Assembly (NCBI RefSeq): GCF_039908645.1
Contig: NZ_CP150917.1
Span: forward strand, 1,646,501-1,710,500
Direction of reading: 5' to 3'
Length of the DNA stretch: 64,000 nucleotides
Source: Pseudomonas helvetica
Lineage (GTDB): Bacteria > Pseudomonadota > Gammaproteobacteria > Pseudomonadales > Pseudomonadaceae
Made by a program: the position numbers and the translations under genes
The notes under the pieces: model-generated
The model's input: the letters and a program-made list of their open reading frames with translations, nothing else
Told to the model about the DNA's origin: nothing
Database searches by the model: none
Part shown: positions 8,445 to 17,833 of the stretch, piece after piece
Position numbering within the stretch: the stretch's first letter is position 1
How the letters are laid out: each line of letters opens with the position of its first letter

Positions 8445-9515
8445 ATGTTCAAAGTGTTACGCGACTGGATTCAGCGCTACTTCTCCGATGAGGAGGCCGT
8501 GGTCCTGGCCGTACTGCTCTTTCTAGCCTTCACCGCGGTCCTGACTCTGGGTGGAATGCTCGCGCCAGTATTGGCAGGGATGGTGCTGGCGTATCTGATG
8601 CAAGGTCTGGTCAGCACCCTTGAACGCCTGCATTTGCCAGGTGCTGCCGCGGTGGGGCTGGTGTTCGCGTTGTTCATGGGCATGTTGCTGCTATTTCTGG
8701 TCGTGGTGCTGCCGTTGCTTTGGCATCAACTGATTGCCTTGTTCAACGAACTGCCGGGCATGCTCGCCAAATGGCAGTCGTTGCTGCTGTTGCTGCCCAA
8801 GCGCTATCCGCATCTGGTGTCCGATCAACAGGTGCTGCAGGCCATCGAGGTGGCGCGTGGCGAGATTGGCAAGTTCGGTCAGTGGGCGTTGACGTTCTCG
8901 CTGTCCAGCTTGCCACTGCTGGTGAACATCATGATCTATCTGGTGCTGGTGCCGATCCTGGTGTTTTTCTTCCTCAAGGACCGGGTGATGATCGGCCAGT
9001 GGGTCCGCGGGTATTTGCCGCGTGAGCGTGCACTGATCACCCGCGTTGCCGAAGAAATGAACCGGCAGATCGCCAATTACATTCGCGGCAAGGTCATGGA
9101 AATGGTCATTTGCGGCGGGGTGACCTACATCGGCTTCGTTACCCTGGGGCTCAACTACGCCGCGCTGCTGGCGCTGTTGGTCGGTGTTTCAGTGGTGGTG
9201 CCGTATGTCGGGGCTGTGGTGGTGACCGTGCCGGTGCTGCTGATTGCATTGTTCCAGTGGGGCTGGAGCGATCAGTTCATCTACTTGATGGCGGTCTACG
9301 GGATCATTCAGGTGCTGGACGGCAATGTGCTGGTGCCGCTGCTGTTTTCGGGGGCGGTCAATCTGCACCCGGTGGCGATCATTTGCGCAGTGCTGCTGTT
9401 CGGCGGGCTGTGGGGGTTCTGGGGCGTGTTTTTCGCGATTCCGCTGGCTACCCTGTTCAAGGCAGTGCTGGATGCCTGGCCGCGCAAGGAGCCGATAGTC
9501 GCGCCGTTGTTGTAA
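8445..9515 (+). CDS. AI-2E/PerM-family membrane transporter
   Basis: 356 residues, almost entirely hydrophobic, with about seven to eight membrane segments. The pattern fits the PF01594 family: N-terminal paired segments (VVLAVLLFLAFTAVLTLGGM, LAGMVLAYLMQGLV), a soluble stretch around 95-150, then LVLVPILVFFFLKDR, IRGKVMEMVICGGVTYIGF and VPYVGAVVVTVPVLLIAL. Family members include TqsA/YdgG and PerM; substrate here is unknown and need not be autoinducer-2. Second gene after the TusA-like protein; a REP element follows the stop codon. Confidence 0.88.
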   Translation: MFKVLRDWIQRYFSDEEAVVLAVLLFLAFTAVLTLGGMLAPVLAGMVLAYLMQGLVSTLERLHLPGAAAVGLVFALFMGMLLLFLVVVLPLLWHQLIALFNELPGMLAKWQSLLLLLPKRYPHLVSDQQVLQAIEVARGEIGKFGQWALTFSLSSLPLLVNIMIYLVLVPILVFFFLKDRVMIGQWVRGYLPRERALITRVAEEMNRQIANYIRGKVMEMVICGGVTYIGFVTLGLNYAALLALLVGVSVVVPYVGAVVVTVPVLLIALFQWGWSDQFIYLMAVYGIIQVLDGNVLVPLLFSGAVNLHPVAIICAVLLFGGLWGFWGVFFAIPLATLFKAVLDAWPRKEPIVAPLL

Positions 9516-9526
9516 TTACCGCTGAC

Positions 9527-9610
9527 CTGCAGGAGCAAGGCTTGCCCGCGATGACGGTGTACCTGACACACCGCGTTATCGTTCATCGCTAGCAAGCTCT
9601 GCTCCTGCAG
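9527..9610. repeat. REP pair (BIME/REPIN)
   Basis: ctgcaggagcaaggcttgcc at the left is mirrored by ggcaagc-like agcaagctctgctcctgcag at the right, an inverted pair of Pseudomonas REP sequences filling the gap between two convergent genes. Confidence 0.8.
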
Positions 9611-9622
9611 AACGTAAATAAC

Positions 9623-10096
9623 TCAGGCTTTGTTCAAGGCTTGGGCCGCAGCCAATACCGCATCAACATGCCCTGGCACTTTCACAGCACGCCATTCCTG
9701 ACGCAGCACGCCATTCTTGTCGATCAGGAAAGTGCTGCGATCAACCCCCATGTATTCCTTGCCATAGAGCTTTTTCAGCTTGATCACGTCGAACAGCTGA
9801 CAGATGGTTTCGTCCTTGTCGCTGATCAGCTCGAACGGGAACTCCTGTTTGCACTTGAAGTTCTCGTGGGATTTCAGGCTGTCACGCGATACGCCGAACA
9901 CTTCGGTGTTGGCCGCGGTGAACTGCGCATACTGGTCGCGAAAGCCCTGACCTTCGGTGGTGCAACCCGGCGTGCTGTCCTTGGGATAGAAGTAGATCAC
10001 CACTTGCTTGCCCTTGAGGGCCGCGAGGCTGACGGTCTGCCCGCTGGTGGCAGGCGCTTCGAAATCGGCGACAGGTTGGTCGATAGCAACGGCCAT
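9623..10096 (-). CDS. bcp: Peroxiredoxin Bcp/PrxQ (thiol peroxidase)
   Basis: 157 residues, usual for BCP. Thioredoxin-like fold reducing hydrogen and organic peroxides in the cytoplasm. The peroxidatic cysteine is in YPKDSTPGCTTE (about residue 45). The resolving cysteine found five residues later in E. coli BCP is replaced (C-T-T-E-G-Q), so this copy either works as a 1-Cys enzyme or resolves with a distant cysteine (KCKQE or ETICQL). Lies 10 bp downstream of gcvR on the same strand, as in P. aeruginosa, probably one operon. Confidence 0.93.
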   Translation of the reverse strand: MAVAIDQPVADFEAPATSGQTVSLAALKGKQVVIYFYPKDSTPGCTTEGQGFRDQYAQFTAANTEVFGVSRDSLKSHENFKCKQEFPFELISDKDETICQLFDVIKLKKLYGKEYMGVDRSTFLIDKNGVLRQEWRAVKVPGHVDAVLAAAQALNKA

Positions 10097-10106
10097 GGGA
10101 GCTTCC

Positions 10107-10667
10107 TTACATTGGGTTCTGTGGGCGCCACGGTTCGATCAGCGCGTCCAGGTTCAGCGCGTCGGCAAAATCCAGGAACTGATCGCGCAGCCAGCTGATC
10201 TGCACGCCCGCCGGTAGCGTCACGGTAAATGTGGCGTTGAGCATGGTGCCGCCGGTTTGCGGTGCCTGATACGTGTCGCAGGTCAGGTTTTCCAGCTCGA
10301 CGTTGTGGTCCATGAAGAACTGGCACAGCTCGTTGATGATGTCCGAGCGGTAAGCCGAACTGACATAGGCGACATACGGCAGGGCCTGTGGACGGTTTTC
10401 CAGCGCCGCGCTGCGCACCACGTTGACCGTGAAGGCGTGCTTTTTGGCGAGGCTCGACAGGCTGCCTTCAAGGCGCGCCAGCGCGTCCCAGCTACCGGAA
10501 ATCTCGAGGACCAACGCACTGCACTCGCCATGACGGGTCAGGCGAGAGGTGACCACGGCACAGCGGTTTTCATGGCTGGCGCGGCACAGGACGTTAGTCA
10601 GCTCCATGGGGTTGGCGCCAAGGGCACTGATGACAAGGAATTGTTCGCGAACTGTGGGGGTGGACAT
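10107..10667 (-). CDS. gcvR: Glycine cleavage system repressor-type ACT protein GcvR
   Basis: 186 residues with two ACT domains (about 8-85 and 95-175), including REQFLVISALGANPMELTNVL at the start and PYVAYVSSAYRSDIINELCQF in the second domain. GcvR binds glycine and antagonises GcvA in E. coli; in pseudomonads the same family sits upstream of bcp and divergent from dapA, as here. Function in glycine metabolism is inferred from the family. Confidence 0.88.
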   Translation of the reverse strand: MSTPTVREQFLVISALGANPMELTNVLCRASHENRCAVVTSRLTRHGECSALVLEISGSWDALARLEGSLSSLAKKHAFTVNVVRSAALENRPQALPYVAYVSSAYRSDIINELCQFFMDHNVELENLTCDTYQAPQTGGTMLNATFTVTLPAGVQISWLRDQFLDFADALNLDALIEPWRPQNPM

Positions 10668-10996
10668 GCAGCATTCCTAAAGCGATGAGCGGTCGGTACT
10701 TATCAAGGGCCGATTCGTCGGGGTGGGCGTCCGGATGCGAAATCAAAAAGCCCGAGCCAGATGGTTGCGACGAGCTCCAGTGAGGCGAGATCGGGTAGGC
10801 GGCAACGCAGGATCGGGGCTTGTGAGGCCGAAAGTGGAGGCTGGAACCCGGCGTACGAGCCTGTCGGTACTGATCAAAGTCTGAAGGGTAGCGAAAACCG
10901 GCGCTTAGGGGAATGGCGCGAGCGCAGTACTTCGCTTGTACAAGCATCTTGGCGCCAGTACCATTACCGTTCTCTTTTTCCGGCAGGAGCGGTTGC
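10668..10996. other. gcvR-dapA divergent intergenic region
   Basis: About 330 bp that must hold the promoters of both divergent units. I see no convincing gene, repeat or strong sigma70 match. The dapA ribosome-binding site CAGGAGC lies just before its ATG. Confidence 0.6.
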
Positions 10997-11875
10997 ATGA
11001 TTGCGGGCAGTATGGTGGCACTGGTCACACCCATGGATGCACAGGGTCGTCTTGACTGGGACAGCCTGAGCAAACTGGTGGACTTTCACCTGCAAAACGG
11101 CACCCACGCCATTGTGGCGGTCGGCACCACAGGTGAGTCTGCGACCCTTGACGTGAACGAACACATCGAAGTGATTCGTCGCGTGGTCAAGCAGGTCAAC
11201 GGTCGTATTCCGGTAATCGCCGGTACAGGCGCCAATTCGACGCGCGAAGCGATCGAACTGACCACCAATGCGAAGACCGCCGGCGCCGATGCGTGCCTGC
11301 TGGTAACGCCGTACTACAACAAGCCGACGCAAGAAGGCCTGTACCTGCACTTCAAGACCATCGCCGAAGCTGTCGACATCCCGCAGATCCTCTACAACGT
11401 GCCGGGTCGTACCGCGTGCGACATGCAGGCCGAGACGGTCATCCGCCTGTCGACCGTGAAGAACATCATCGGCATCAAGGAAGCCACGGGCGATCTTTCG
11501 CGCGCCAAGGCCATCCTCGACGGTGTCAGCAAGGACTTCCTGGTGATTTCCGGTGACGACGCCACCGCAGTCGAGCTGATCCTGCTGGGCGGCAAAGGCA
11601 ATATCTCGGTGACCGCCAACGTTGCGCCGCGTGACATGAGCGATCTGTGCATCGCCGCCTTGAACGGTGATGCCGTGAAAGCCCGCGCGATCCACGAAAA
11701 GCTGATGCCGCTCAATAAAACCCTGTTTATCGAATCCAACCCTATCCCCGTGAAATGGGCGCTGCATGAAATGGGCTTGATGCCGGACGGTATCCGTCTG
11801 CCGCTCACCTGGCTCAGCGAAGCCTGTCACGAACCGCTGCGACAGGCCATGCGCCAGTCCGGCGTATTGGTTTAA
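10997..11875 (+). CDS. dapA: 4-hydroxy-tetrahydrodipicolinate synthase DapA
   Basis: 292 residues, a TIM-barrel aldolase that condenses pyruvate with aspartate semialdehyde in lysine/diaminopimelate synthesis. Visible motifs: GTTGESATL, the tyrosine in ILYNVPGRT (about 133) and the Schiff-base lysine in [10 protein letters not shown] (about 161). The ATG at 10997 after ggcaggagcggttgc gives [13 protein letters not shown], the family N terminus; the open frame extends 28 codons upstream without homology. First gene of a run dapA-bamC-MBL-purC. Confidence 0.97.
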   Translation: MIAGSMVALVTPMDAQGRLDWDSLSKLVDFHLQNGTHAIVAVGTTGESATLDVNEHIEVIRRVVKQVNGRIPVIAGTGANSTREAIELTTNAKTAGADACLLVTPYYNKPTQEGLYLHFKTIAEAVDIPQILYNVPGRTACDMQAETVIRLSTVKNIIGIKEATGDLSRAKAILDGVSKDFLVISGDDATAVELILLGGKGNISVTANVAPRDMSDLCIAALNGDAVKARAIHEKLMPLNKTLFIESNPIPVKWALHEMGLMPDGIRLPLTWLSEACHEPLRQAMRQSGVLV

Positions 11876-11892
11876 TTGAGGAAGTACAACGC

Positions 11893-13008
11893 ATGAAGCG
11901 AATGGCCGGACTTTCCGCACTTGCCTTGATTATCTCCAGCACCAGTGGCTGTGGATGGATCTGGGGCCCGGAAGGTTACTTCCGTGACCGTGGTAGCGAT
12001 TACCTGGAAGCGCAACAGACTGCACCGATGCAACTGCCGCCGGATGTCCATACCTCCAAGCGCCTGGACCCGTTGCTGCCGATTCCGCGCAACGTCGCCG
12101 ATGACACGTTCAAGGGCGAATACGTCGTTCCTCGTCCGCAGCCGTTGTCGGCGATTGCCGATGCCAGCGATTACAGCCTGCAAAAAAGCGGCGATACGCG
12201 TTGGGTCATGGCCCAGCATCCACCGGCTGAAGTCTGGCCAGTGGCTGTGCAGTTCTTCCAGGACAACGGCTTCCGTCTGGATCAGCAGCGCCCGCAAACC
12301 GGCGAGTTCACCACGGCCTGGCAGCGTCCTGACGAGCTTTCCGCGACGATGGCCAAGCGCCTGAGCAGTACCGGCGTTGGTTCTGACAGCCAGACTCGCG
12401 TGCGGGTGCGCATCGAGCCAGGCGTGCAGCGCAACACCAGTGAAGTCTATGTGGTCAGCGCCGAGCGTCCTGCCGGTAGCACCGCCGATGTCGCGTTCAC
12501 CAACCGTTCGGTCAACACTGGCCTGGACGCTGCGCTGATCGACGACATGCTCGCCAGCATGAGCCGCACGTCGGAGAAGGGCGGTTCGGTCTCGATGCTC
12601 GCTTCGCGTGATTTCGATACGCCAAACCGTGTCAGCCTGACTGAAGACGGCAGCGGTAACCCGGTGCTCAACGTCGGTACCGACCTTGACCGCGCCTGGT
12701 CGAGCGTAGGTCGCGCGCTGGAGAAGGGTGAATGGCGCGTTGAAGACATCAACCGCAGCCTGGGCCTGTACTACATCAACCTTTCCGAAAAAGCCGAGAA
12801 GAAAGACCAGAAGCCAGGTTTCTTCAGCAACCTGTTCGGCAGTGCGCCGAGCAAGGAAGAAGTTGAAGCCCGCGCCGAGCGTTATCAGGTTCGCCTGAGC
12901 AAGGTTGGCGAGAACGTACAAGTGACCGTCGAGAAGAACATCAACACCGTTGCGCCGGCTGAAGTGGCGCGCAAAGTGTTGGGCGTGATTCAGGACAACC
13001 TGGGCTGA
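11893..13008 (+). CDS. bamC: Outer-membrane assembly lipoprotein BamC
   Basis: 371-residue lipoprotein of the BAM complex. Lipobox STSGC (Cys at about residue 20), an unstructured conserved N-terminal segment ([18 protein letters not shown]), then two helix-grip domains (about 100-215 and 245-370). BamC binds BamD on the periplasmic face of the outer membrane. Located 17 bp after dapA, the same order as in E. coli (dapA-nlpB-purC) and P. aeruginosa. Confidence 0.95.
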   Translation: MKRMAGLSALALIISSTSGCGWIWGPEGYFRDRGSDYLEAQQTAPMQLPPDVHTSKRLDPLLPIPRNVADDTFKGEYVVPRPQPLSAIADASDYSLQKSGDTRWVMAQHPPAEVWPVAVQFFQDNGFRLDQQRPQTGEFTTAWQRPDELSATMAKRLSSTGVGSDSQTRVRVRIEPGVQRNTSEVYVVSAERPAGSTADVAFTNRSVNTGLDAALIDDMLASMSRTSEKGGSVSMLASRDFDTPNRVSLTEDGSGNPVLNVGTDLDRAWSSVGRALEKGEWRVEDINRSLGLYYINLSEKAEKKDQKPGFFSNLFGSAPSKEEVEARAERYQVRLSKVGENVQVTVEKNINTVAPAEVARKVLGVIQDNLG

Positions 13009-13012
13009 TCAG

Positions 13013-13771
13013 ATGCGTTTCGCCGTTCTCGGCAGTGGTAGCCAAGGGAATGGCACGCTGATAGCCAGTGATGACACGTACGTCCTGGTCGATTGTGGTT
13101 TCTCCTTGCGTGAAACCGAAAAACGCCTGCTGCGCCTGGGTGTAAGCCCGACGCAGTTGAGCGCGATACTGGTGACCCACGAACATGCCGACCACGTGCA
13201 TGGCGTGGGTTTGCTGTCTCGGCGCTACAATCTTCCTGTCTACCTGAGTCGTGGCACCCTGCGCGGGATGCGCAAACCGGTTGAACCGGCAGGCTTTATC
13301 GCCGGTGGTGAGCAGTTGCAGATCGGCGGGCTGAGTATCGGCGTCATTGCCGTGGCCCACGATGCGCAGGAACCGACGCAGTACGTCTTCAGTGACGGTT
13401 CGCGGCGTTTCGGCCTGCTGACCGACCTCGGTTCGTATTGCGCCACGGTGCTGGACGGTTATCGGGATCTCGATGCATTGATGATCGAATCCAATCACTG
13501 CCGCGACCTGCTGGCCCGCGGTCACTACCCGTACTTTCTCAAGCAGCGGGTAGGCGGTGAACTGGGACATTTGAACAACCATCAGGCCGCAAGCCTGGTG
13601 GCCGAGTTGGGCTGGCAGGACCTGCAACACCTGGTACTGGCCCATCTGAGCAGCAAGAACAACCTGCCGCAGCTGGCCCGGCAATGTTTTGTCGACACCC
13701 TTGGGTGCGACCCGGACTGGCTGCAATTGGCCGATCAAGATTCAGGGCTCGACTGGCGACATATCGCCTAG
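13013..13771 (+). CDS. MBL-fold metallo-hydrolase (YycJ/WalJ-like)
   Basis: 252 residues of metallo-beta-lactamase fold. Metal-binding motif THEHADHVHG (about 56-65), later histidines in AVAHDAQEP and an ESNHC motif near 165. The sequence FAVLGSGSQGNGTLI at the N terminus is typical of the YycJ group, implicated as a 5'-3' DNA exonuclease in Firmicutes; substrate in Pseudomonas is unproven. Four bases separate it from bamC, and purC follows 28 bp later, so it is part of the same operon. Confidence 0.88.
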   Translation: MRFAVLGSGSQGNGTLIASDDTYVLVDCGFSLRETEKRLLRLGVSPTQLSAILVTHEHADHVHGVGLLSRRYNLPVYLSRGTLRGMRKPVEPAGFIAGGEQLQIGGLSIGVIAVAHDAQEPTQYVFSDGSRRFGLLTDLGSYCATVLDGYRDLDALMIESNHCRDLLARGHYPYFLKQRVGGELGHLNNHQAASLVAELGWQDLQHLVLAHLSSKNNLPQLARQCFVDTLGCDPDWLQLADQDSGLDWRHIA

Positions 13772-13799
13772 CCCATCTACTTAGCAAGCGGAGCCCATC

Positions 13800-14510
13800 A
13801 TGGAAAAACGTGAAGAACTCTACCGCGGCAAAGCCAAATCGGTTTACAAGACCGATGACGCTGACCGCTTGATCCTGCTGTTTCGCAACGACACCTCGGC
13901 GTTCGACGGCAAGCGCATCGAGCAGCTCGACCGCAAAGGCATGGTGAACAACAAGTTCAACGCCTTCATCATGCAGAAACTCGAAGAAGCCGGCGTGCCG
14001 ACCCAATTCGACAAACTGCTGGGCGACAACGAGTGCCTGGTGAAGAAGCTCGACATGATCCCGGTCGAGTGCGTCGTGCGTAACTACGCCGCCGGCAGCC
14101 TGGTCAAGCGTCTGGGTGTCGAAGAGGGCATGAAGCTCAACCCTTACACCTTCGAACTGTTCCTGAAGGACGACGCCAAGGGCGACCCGTTCATCAACGA
14201 ATCCCACGTCGTGGCATTCGGTTGGGGCAAGGCCGAGCAACTGGTTCGCATGAAAGAACTGTCGCTCAAGGTCAACGAAGTCCTGAGCAAACTGTTCGAC
14301 GATGCTGGCCTGCTGCTGGTCGACTTCAAGCTTGAATTCGGCGTGTTCCACGGTGAAATCGTCCTCGGCGACGAGTTCAGCCCGGACGGCTGCCGCCTGT
14401 GGGACAAGGCCACCGGCAAGAAAATGGACAAGGACCGCTTCCGTCAGGGCCTCGGTGACGTCATCGAAGCCTACGAAGAAGTCGCCAAGCGCCTCGGCGT
14501 ACCGCTGTAA
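13800..14510 (+). CDS. purC: SAICAR synthetase PurC
   Basis: 236 residues. ATP-dependent ligation of aspartate to CAIR in purine synthesis. N-terminal ATP-binding lobe with [14 protein letters not shown] and [13 protein letters not shown], then [13 protein letters not shown] (about 84-96), [12 protein letters not shown], and the metal-binding LVDFKLEFG (about 172-180). Ribosome-binding site GGAG. Last protein gene of the dapA run; tRNA-Ser follows 84 bp later. Confidence 0.97.
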   Translation: MEKREELYRGKAKSVYKTDDADRLILLFRNDTSAFDGKRIEQLDRKGMVNNKFNAFIMQKLEEAGVPTQFDKLLGDNECLVKKLDMIPVECVVRNYAAGSLVKRLGVEEGMKLNPYTFELFLKDDAKGDPFINESHVVAFGWGKAEQLVRMKELSLKVNEVLSKLFDDAGLLLVDFKLEFGVFHGEIVLGDEFSPDGCRLWDKATGKKMDKDRFRQGLGDVIEAYEEVAKRLGVPL

Positions 14511-14555
14511 TCGACGCAAGCATCTGATAGCACGGAAAAAATTTCACTCAGGGGG

Positions 14556-14584
14556 TTCGCTTCCGCTGAATGTGCTGTTATGAT
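14556..14584 (+). promoter_or_regulatory. Possible promoter of tRNA-Ser
   Basis: TTCGCT at 14556, 17-nt spacer, TATGAT at 14579, ending 10 bases before the tRNA. The -10 is good, the -35 weak. Confidence 0.4.
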
Positions 14585-14594
14585 GCGCGCCGTT

Positions 14595-14684
14595 GGAGAG
14601 ATGCCAGAGTGGCCGAATGGGACGGATTCGAAATCCGTTGTACCTTCACCGGTACCTAGGGTTCGAATCCCTATCTCTCCGCCA
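14595..14684 (+). tRNA. tRNA-Ser(CGA)
   Basis: 90 nt with a class II long variable arm. Acceptor stem GGAGAGA pairs with TCTCTCC, followed by G and encoded CCA. Anticodon loop ATTCGAAAT in the stem CGGATT...AATCCG gives anticodon CGA (codon UCG). T-arm GGTTCGAATCC is canonical. Its 3' end is the apparent integration site of the accessory DNA that follows. Confidence 0.95.
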
Positions 14685-14692
14685 TTACATAG

Positions 14693-14730
14693 AAAAAGCC
14701 CCCGTAGCTGAAAAGTTACGGGGGCTTTTT
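14693..14730. terminator. tRNA-Ser terminator (copy 1)
   Basis: AAAAAGCCCCCGTAGC, loop, GTTACGGGGGCTTTTT. Related copies occur at 17756 and 24698. Confidence 0.9.
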
Positions 14731-14769
14731 CGTTTCTGGCGTTTTGTTTGCCACATGTCCAGCGCCGCT

Positions 14770-15987
14770 TCAGCGTTCGCCCAGCGCCTCTTCCTGCGGG
14801 GCAGTCTCTGTTTTGAACAGCAGCCAGACCAGGCAGAAGCTGATGCTGTAGATCGAGGTCATGATCATCATCGGGTAGACGCTGCCATCCGAGAGTTTGC
14901 CGATGACGAAGCCGCACACCGCGGTCATGGCCATCTGGATAAAGAAAAACAGCCCTGAAGCGGTGCCGGCTATGGCCGAGAAGGGTTGCAGTACCGCCAG
15001 TTGGCAGGCGGGGATGGCGATACCCACCGAGAGCATGATCAGCAGCATCGGGCAGACGATCGACAGCAGCGCCTCGGGCCAGAGCCGGGTGGCCATGGTC
15101 AGTAGCAACGAGCCCACCAGATTCAGGGCGATGGCGTAGCTGATCAGAGTATCGGCATCGTGTCTGACGGACAGGCGGCGGAACAGATTGGAGCCCAGCA
15201 CATAACCGGCCACGGTGACGGCGAACACTTGGGCATATTCCATTGAGGACAGGCGCAGGGTGCGTTGCAGCAGGGTCGAGGACTCGGCGATAAACGGAAA
15301 ATAGGTGCAGTACACGCAACCTATGGCCAGGGAGTAGCGCAGGAAATAGCGATCGCGCAGCAGCCGCGCGTAAATTCGCAGGGTGCTTTGCTGGCGCGTA
15401 TCGGGCTGGGCGGACGGACGGGTTTCCGGCAGCAGCAGGCTGATCAGGGTCAGCGTTAGCGCAGCAATCACGCTCAGGATGGCAAACACTCCACGCCAGC
15501 CGAAGGCGGTTTCGATAAGGCTGCCGATCATCGGGGCCACCATCGGCGAAATGGCCATGCCCATGGAGATCCGGCTGAGCAGGCGGGTCTGTTCATGGCG
15601 GTCGAAACGGTCGCGGACCATGACCCTGCCGATCACCGTGCCGCAGCAGCCACCGAGGGCCTGGAGCATCCGGGCGACGATCAGCACCTCGACATCGCGG
15701 GCGAGCGCGCACATCAGGGTTGCCATCAGGTACAGCGCCGTGCCGCCGATCAGCACTGGCCGCCGACCAAAATGATCGCAGAGCGGGCCGCCAATCAACA
15801 TCGAAAAGGCGTACCCGACCATGTACAGGGTGAGGGTCAGTTGCAGTTGGGCATCGCTGGCACGCAGGGCATCGGCCATCGCCGGCAATGAGGGCAGGTA
15901 GATGTCGATGGTGACGCGTGGCAGGCAGACGACCACCAGCAACAACGCCGACCAGATCCAGGGCGCCAGGTTAGATTTTACAGGCAT
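14770..15987 (-). CDS. Bcr/CflA-family MFS drug exporter
   Basis: 405 residues with about twelve membrane segments. N-terminal LPRVTIDIYLPSLPAMADAL and the MFS signature GGPLCDHFGRRPVLIGG (about 61-77) are those of the Bcr/CflA (DHA1) proton-coupled exporters of bicyclomycin, sulfonamides and similar compounds. The true substrate is unknown. It is divergent from a MocR-type regulator across 189 bp, which suggests local control. Lies directly after the tRNA-Ser terminator, within the proposed inserted DNA. Confidence 0.88.
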   Translation of the reverse strand: MPVKSNLAPWIWSALLLVVVCLPRVTIDIYLPSLPAMADALRASDAQLQLTLTLYMVGYAFSMLIGGPLCDHFGRRPVLIGGTALYLMATLMCALARDVEVLIVARMLQALGGCCGTVIGRVMVRDRFDRHEQTRLLSRISMGMAISPMVAPMIGSLIETAFGWRGVFAILSVIAALTLTLISLLLPETRPSAQPDTRQQSTLRIYARLLRDRYFLRYSLAIGCVYCTYFPFIAESSTLLQRTLRLSSMEYAQVFAVTVAGYVLGSNLFRRLSVRHDADTLISYAIALNLVGSLLLTMATRLWPEALLSIVCPMLLIMLSVGIAIPACQLAVLQPFSAIAGTASGLFFFIQMAMTAVCGFVIGKLSDGSVYPMMIMTSIYSISFCLVWLLFKTETAPQEEALGER

Positions 15988-16176
15988 GGGTTATTCCGTA
16001 GGGGCGAGCATGACATCCAGTGGCAAGTCAGGCTCGGGCCGCCAATGGTTGCGAGGGTGAATTCGGGGAGGGTGTAGAAGCCATTGCGTTCTTGGGTATC
16101 CGTTACAGGACCGTGACGTTAAGCGCTTTGTGGTTTAATTCCGAGAGCCATTAATTAGTATTTCGACTGGACCACT

Positions 16177-17730
16177 ATGAGCCGAGGAAAGGTTTCCGTT
16201 CCCCTGGATCTGCCCCAGCCCGGTAGCCTGAGCGATGGCAGCCGGGTGTTGACCAAACAGGAAAGCGCCTATGAGGCATTGCGCGGCGCGATCCTGGAAA
16301 AACTCCTGCCCGCCGGTAGCCAGTTGCCTTCTACGCGAACCCTGGCGCAGCGCTGGTCGCTGTCCCGGGGGACCGTGGAAATGGTCTTCGACCGCTTGCG
16401 CAGCGAAGGTTATGTGACCCGGGTGTCGGGCTCGGGGACTCGGGTCAGTGCGGTGGTGCCCGATCTCTTTATTCGCGCGCCGCAGGCCCGGGCGGCTCTC
16501 CAGGCACGGGAGCAGCAGACGCCAGCAGCACCGCCGCCGGCGCTGGAGATCGCGGTCAGGGTAGGGCAGCCTTTCGTGGCGCGCCTGGCGGACCCGGCGC
16601 TGTTCCCCATTCGCGTGTGGTCGCGGGCGGTTGCCAAGGCCATGGCCGAGGCCTCGGCGCAGTTGCTCTGTTCGCCAGACCCCGGCGGCATGCTGGCCCT
16701 GCGCGAACAGATTGCCGATTACCTGGCCAAGTACCGTGGCATCCGCTGCAAGCCTGATGACCTGATCGTGACCACGGGCATTCGCCACTCCCTGGACCTG
16801 GTGGCCCGCAGCGTGGTGACGCAGGGTGACAAGGTGTGTGTCGAAGATCCGGGTTACCTGTCGGCGAAAAGGATCTTTTCCATGGCTGGAGCGCGGCTGG
16901 TGTATATCCCGGTCCTCGAAGATGGTATCGACGATGGGGCACTGCGCGAGCACGGCGATGCCCGGTTGGTTTATGTCACGCCCGCGCACCAGTCGCCGCT
17001 CGGGGTGACCCTCTCGGTGTCGCGGCGCCTGGCCCTGCTGGACTGGGCCAGCCGGACCGATGCCTGGGTGGTGGAGGACGACTACGACAGCGAATTCAAC
17101 TACAACAGCGCGCCACTGGCAGCCCTCAAGTCCCTGGACCGCGATGACCGGGTGATCTACTGCGGCAGCTTCAACAAGACCTTGTTCGCCGGGCTGCGCG
17201 TCGGTTTCATGCTGGTTCCCGGGGCGTTGCGCAATCGCCTGCTGGCGACCCTGCAGACCACCGGCCGCTCCGTTGGGGTCACCGAGCAGGCGGCGCTGGC
17301 GGAATACATGAGGAGCGGGGCGTTCGTGCGCTACCTGCGTTCGGCGCGCCAGGCCTATCAGGAACGCCGTGACGCGCTGCTGGCCTGTCTGGCGGAACAG
17401 GCGTCGGGAGGTTATTCGGTTTCCGGGCAACATGCCGGTCTGCACTTCGTCCTGGAATTGCTGGCGGGCAGCGACGAATCCGACTTCTGTCGCCGTGCCA
17501 GCGCCATCGGACTGGCCTTGCAACCAGTCAGCGAATTCTGTCAGGAGGTGCGACGGCCGGCGGCGGTGATGATCGGGTTCACGGCCCTGAGCCTGTCGCA
17601 GATCCGCTTTAGTGGCCGCAAGCTCGGACAGTTGCTGGCCGGGCAGGCGGTTCTTCTCGCATCAGGCTCAGGCGTCGTCGATTCTGGCTGCCGGCGCGCT
17701 ACTGAAGACTTCCAGCGCTTCGGCGTATGA
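16177..17730 (+). CDS. MocR/PdxR-type GntR-aminotransferase regulator
   Basis: 517 residues. An N-terminal GntR winged helix (about 25-95; PAGSQLPSTRTLAQRWSLSR, then VFDRLRSEGYVTRVSGSGTRV) is fused to a fold-type I aminotransferase domain (about 125-490). The PLP-binding lysine is in YCGSFNKTLFAGLRVG (about 334) and the Asp in VVEDDYDSEF. Proteins of this type (PdxR, GabR) sense PLP or an amine substrate. Its divergent position suggests it regulates the Bcr/CflA pump, but pyridoxal metabolism is also possible. Confidence 0.85.
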   Translation: MSRGKVSVPLDLPQPGSLSDGSRVLTKQESAYEALRGAILEKLLPAGSQLPSTRTLAQRWSLSRGTVEMVFDRLRSEGYVTRVSGSGTRVSAVVPDLFIRAPQARAALQAREQQTPAAPPPALEIAVRVGQPFVARLADPALFPIRVWSRAVAKAMAEASAQLLCSPDPGGMLALREQIADYLAKYRGIRCKPDDLIVTTGIRHSLDLVARSVVTQGDKVCVEDPGYLSAKRIFSMAGARLVYIPVLEDGIDDGALREHGDARLVYVTPAHQSPLGVTLSVSRRLALLDWASRTDAWVVEDDYDSEFNYNSAPLAALKSLDRDDRVIYCGSFNKTLFAGLRVGFMLVPGALRNRLLATLQTTGRSVGVTEQAALAEYMRSGAFVRYLRSARQAYQERRDALLACLAEQASGGYSVSGQHAGLHFVLELLAGSDESDFCRRASAIGLALQPVSEFCQEVRRPAAVMIGFTALSLSQIRFSGRKLGQLLAGQAVLLASGSGVVDSGCRRATEDFQRFGV

Positions 17731-17755
17731 CATATCAGGCTGTACGCAATACATG

Positions 17756-17790
17756 AAAGCCCCGTAGCTGAACACGCTACGGGGCTTTTT
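17756..17790. terminator. Terminator copy 2, between mocR-like gene and ABC operon
   Basis: AAAGCCCCGTAGC, loop TGAACAC, GCTACGGGGCTTTTT; perfect 10-bp stem. Similar to the tRNA-Ser terminator and followed by ttatggcttggcgcg, which recurs after copy 3. Serves two convergent units. Confidence 0.88.
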
Positions 17791-17833
17791 CGTTTTTGGG
17801 TTTATGGCTTGGCGCGCGCTCCGCGGGCCGTGC

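Noticed and set aside
16135..17523. 462-codon open frame antisense to the MocR-like regulator
   Set aside because: Low-complexity His/Arg/Gln-rich translation typical of antisense frames in GC-rich DNA.
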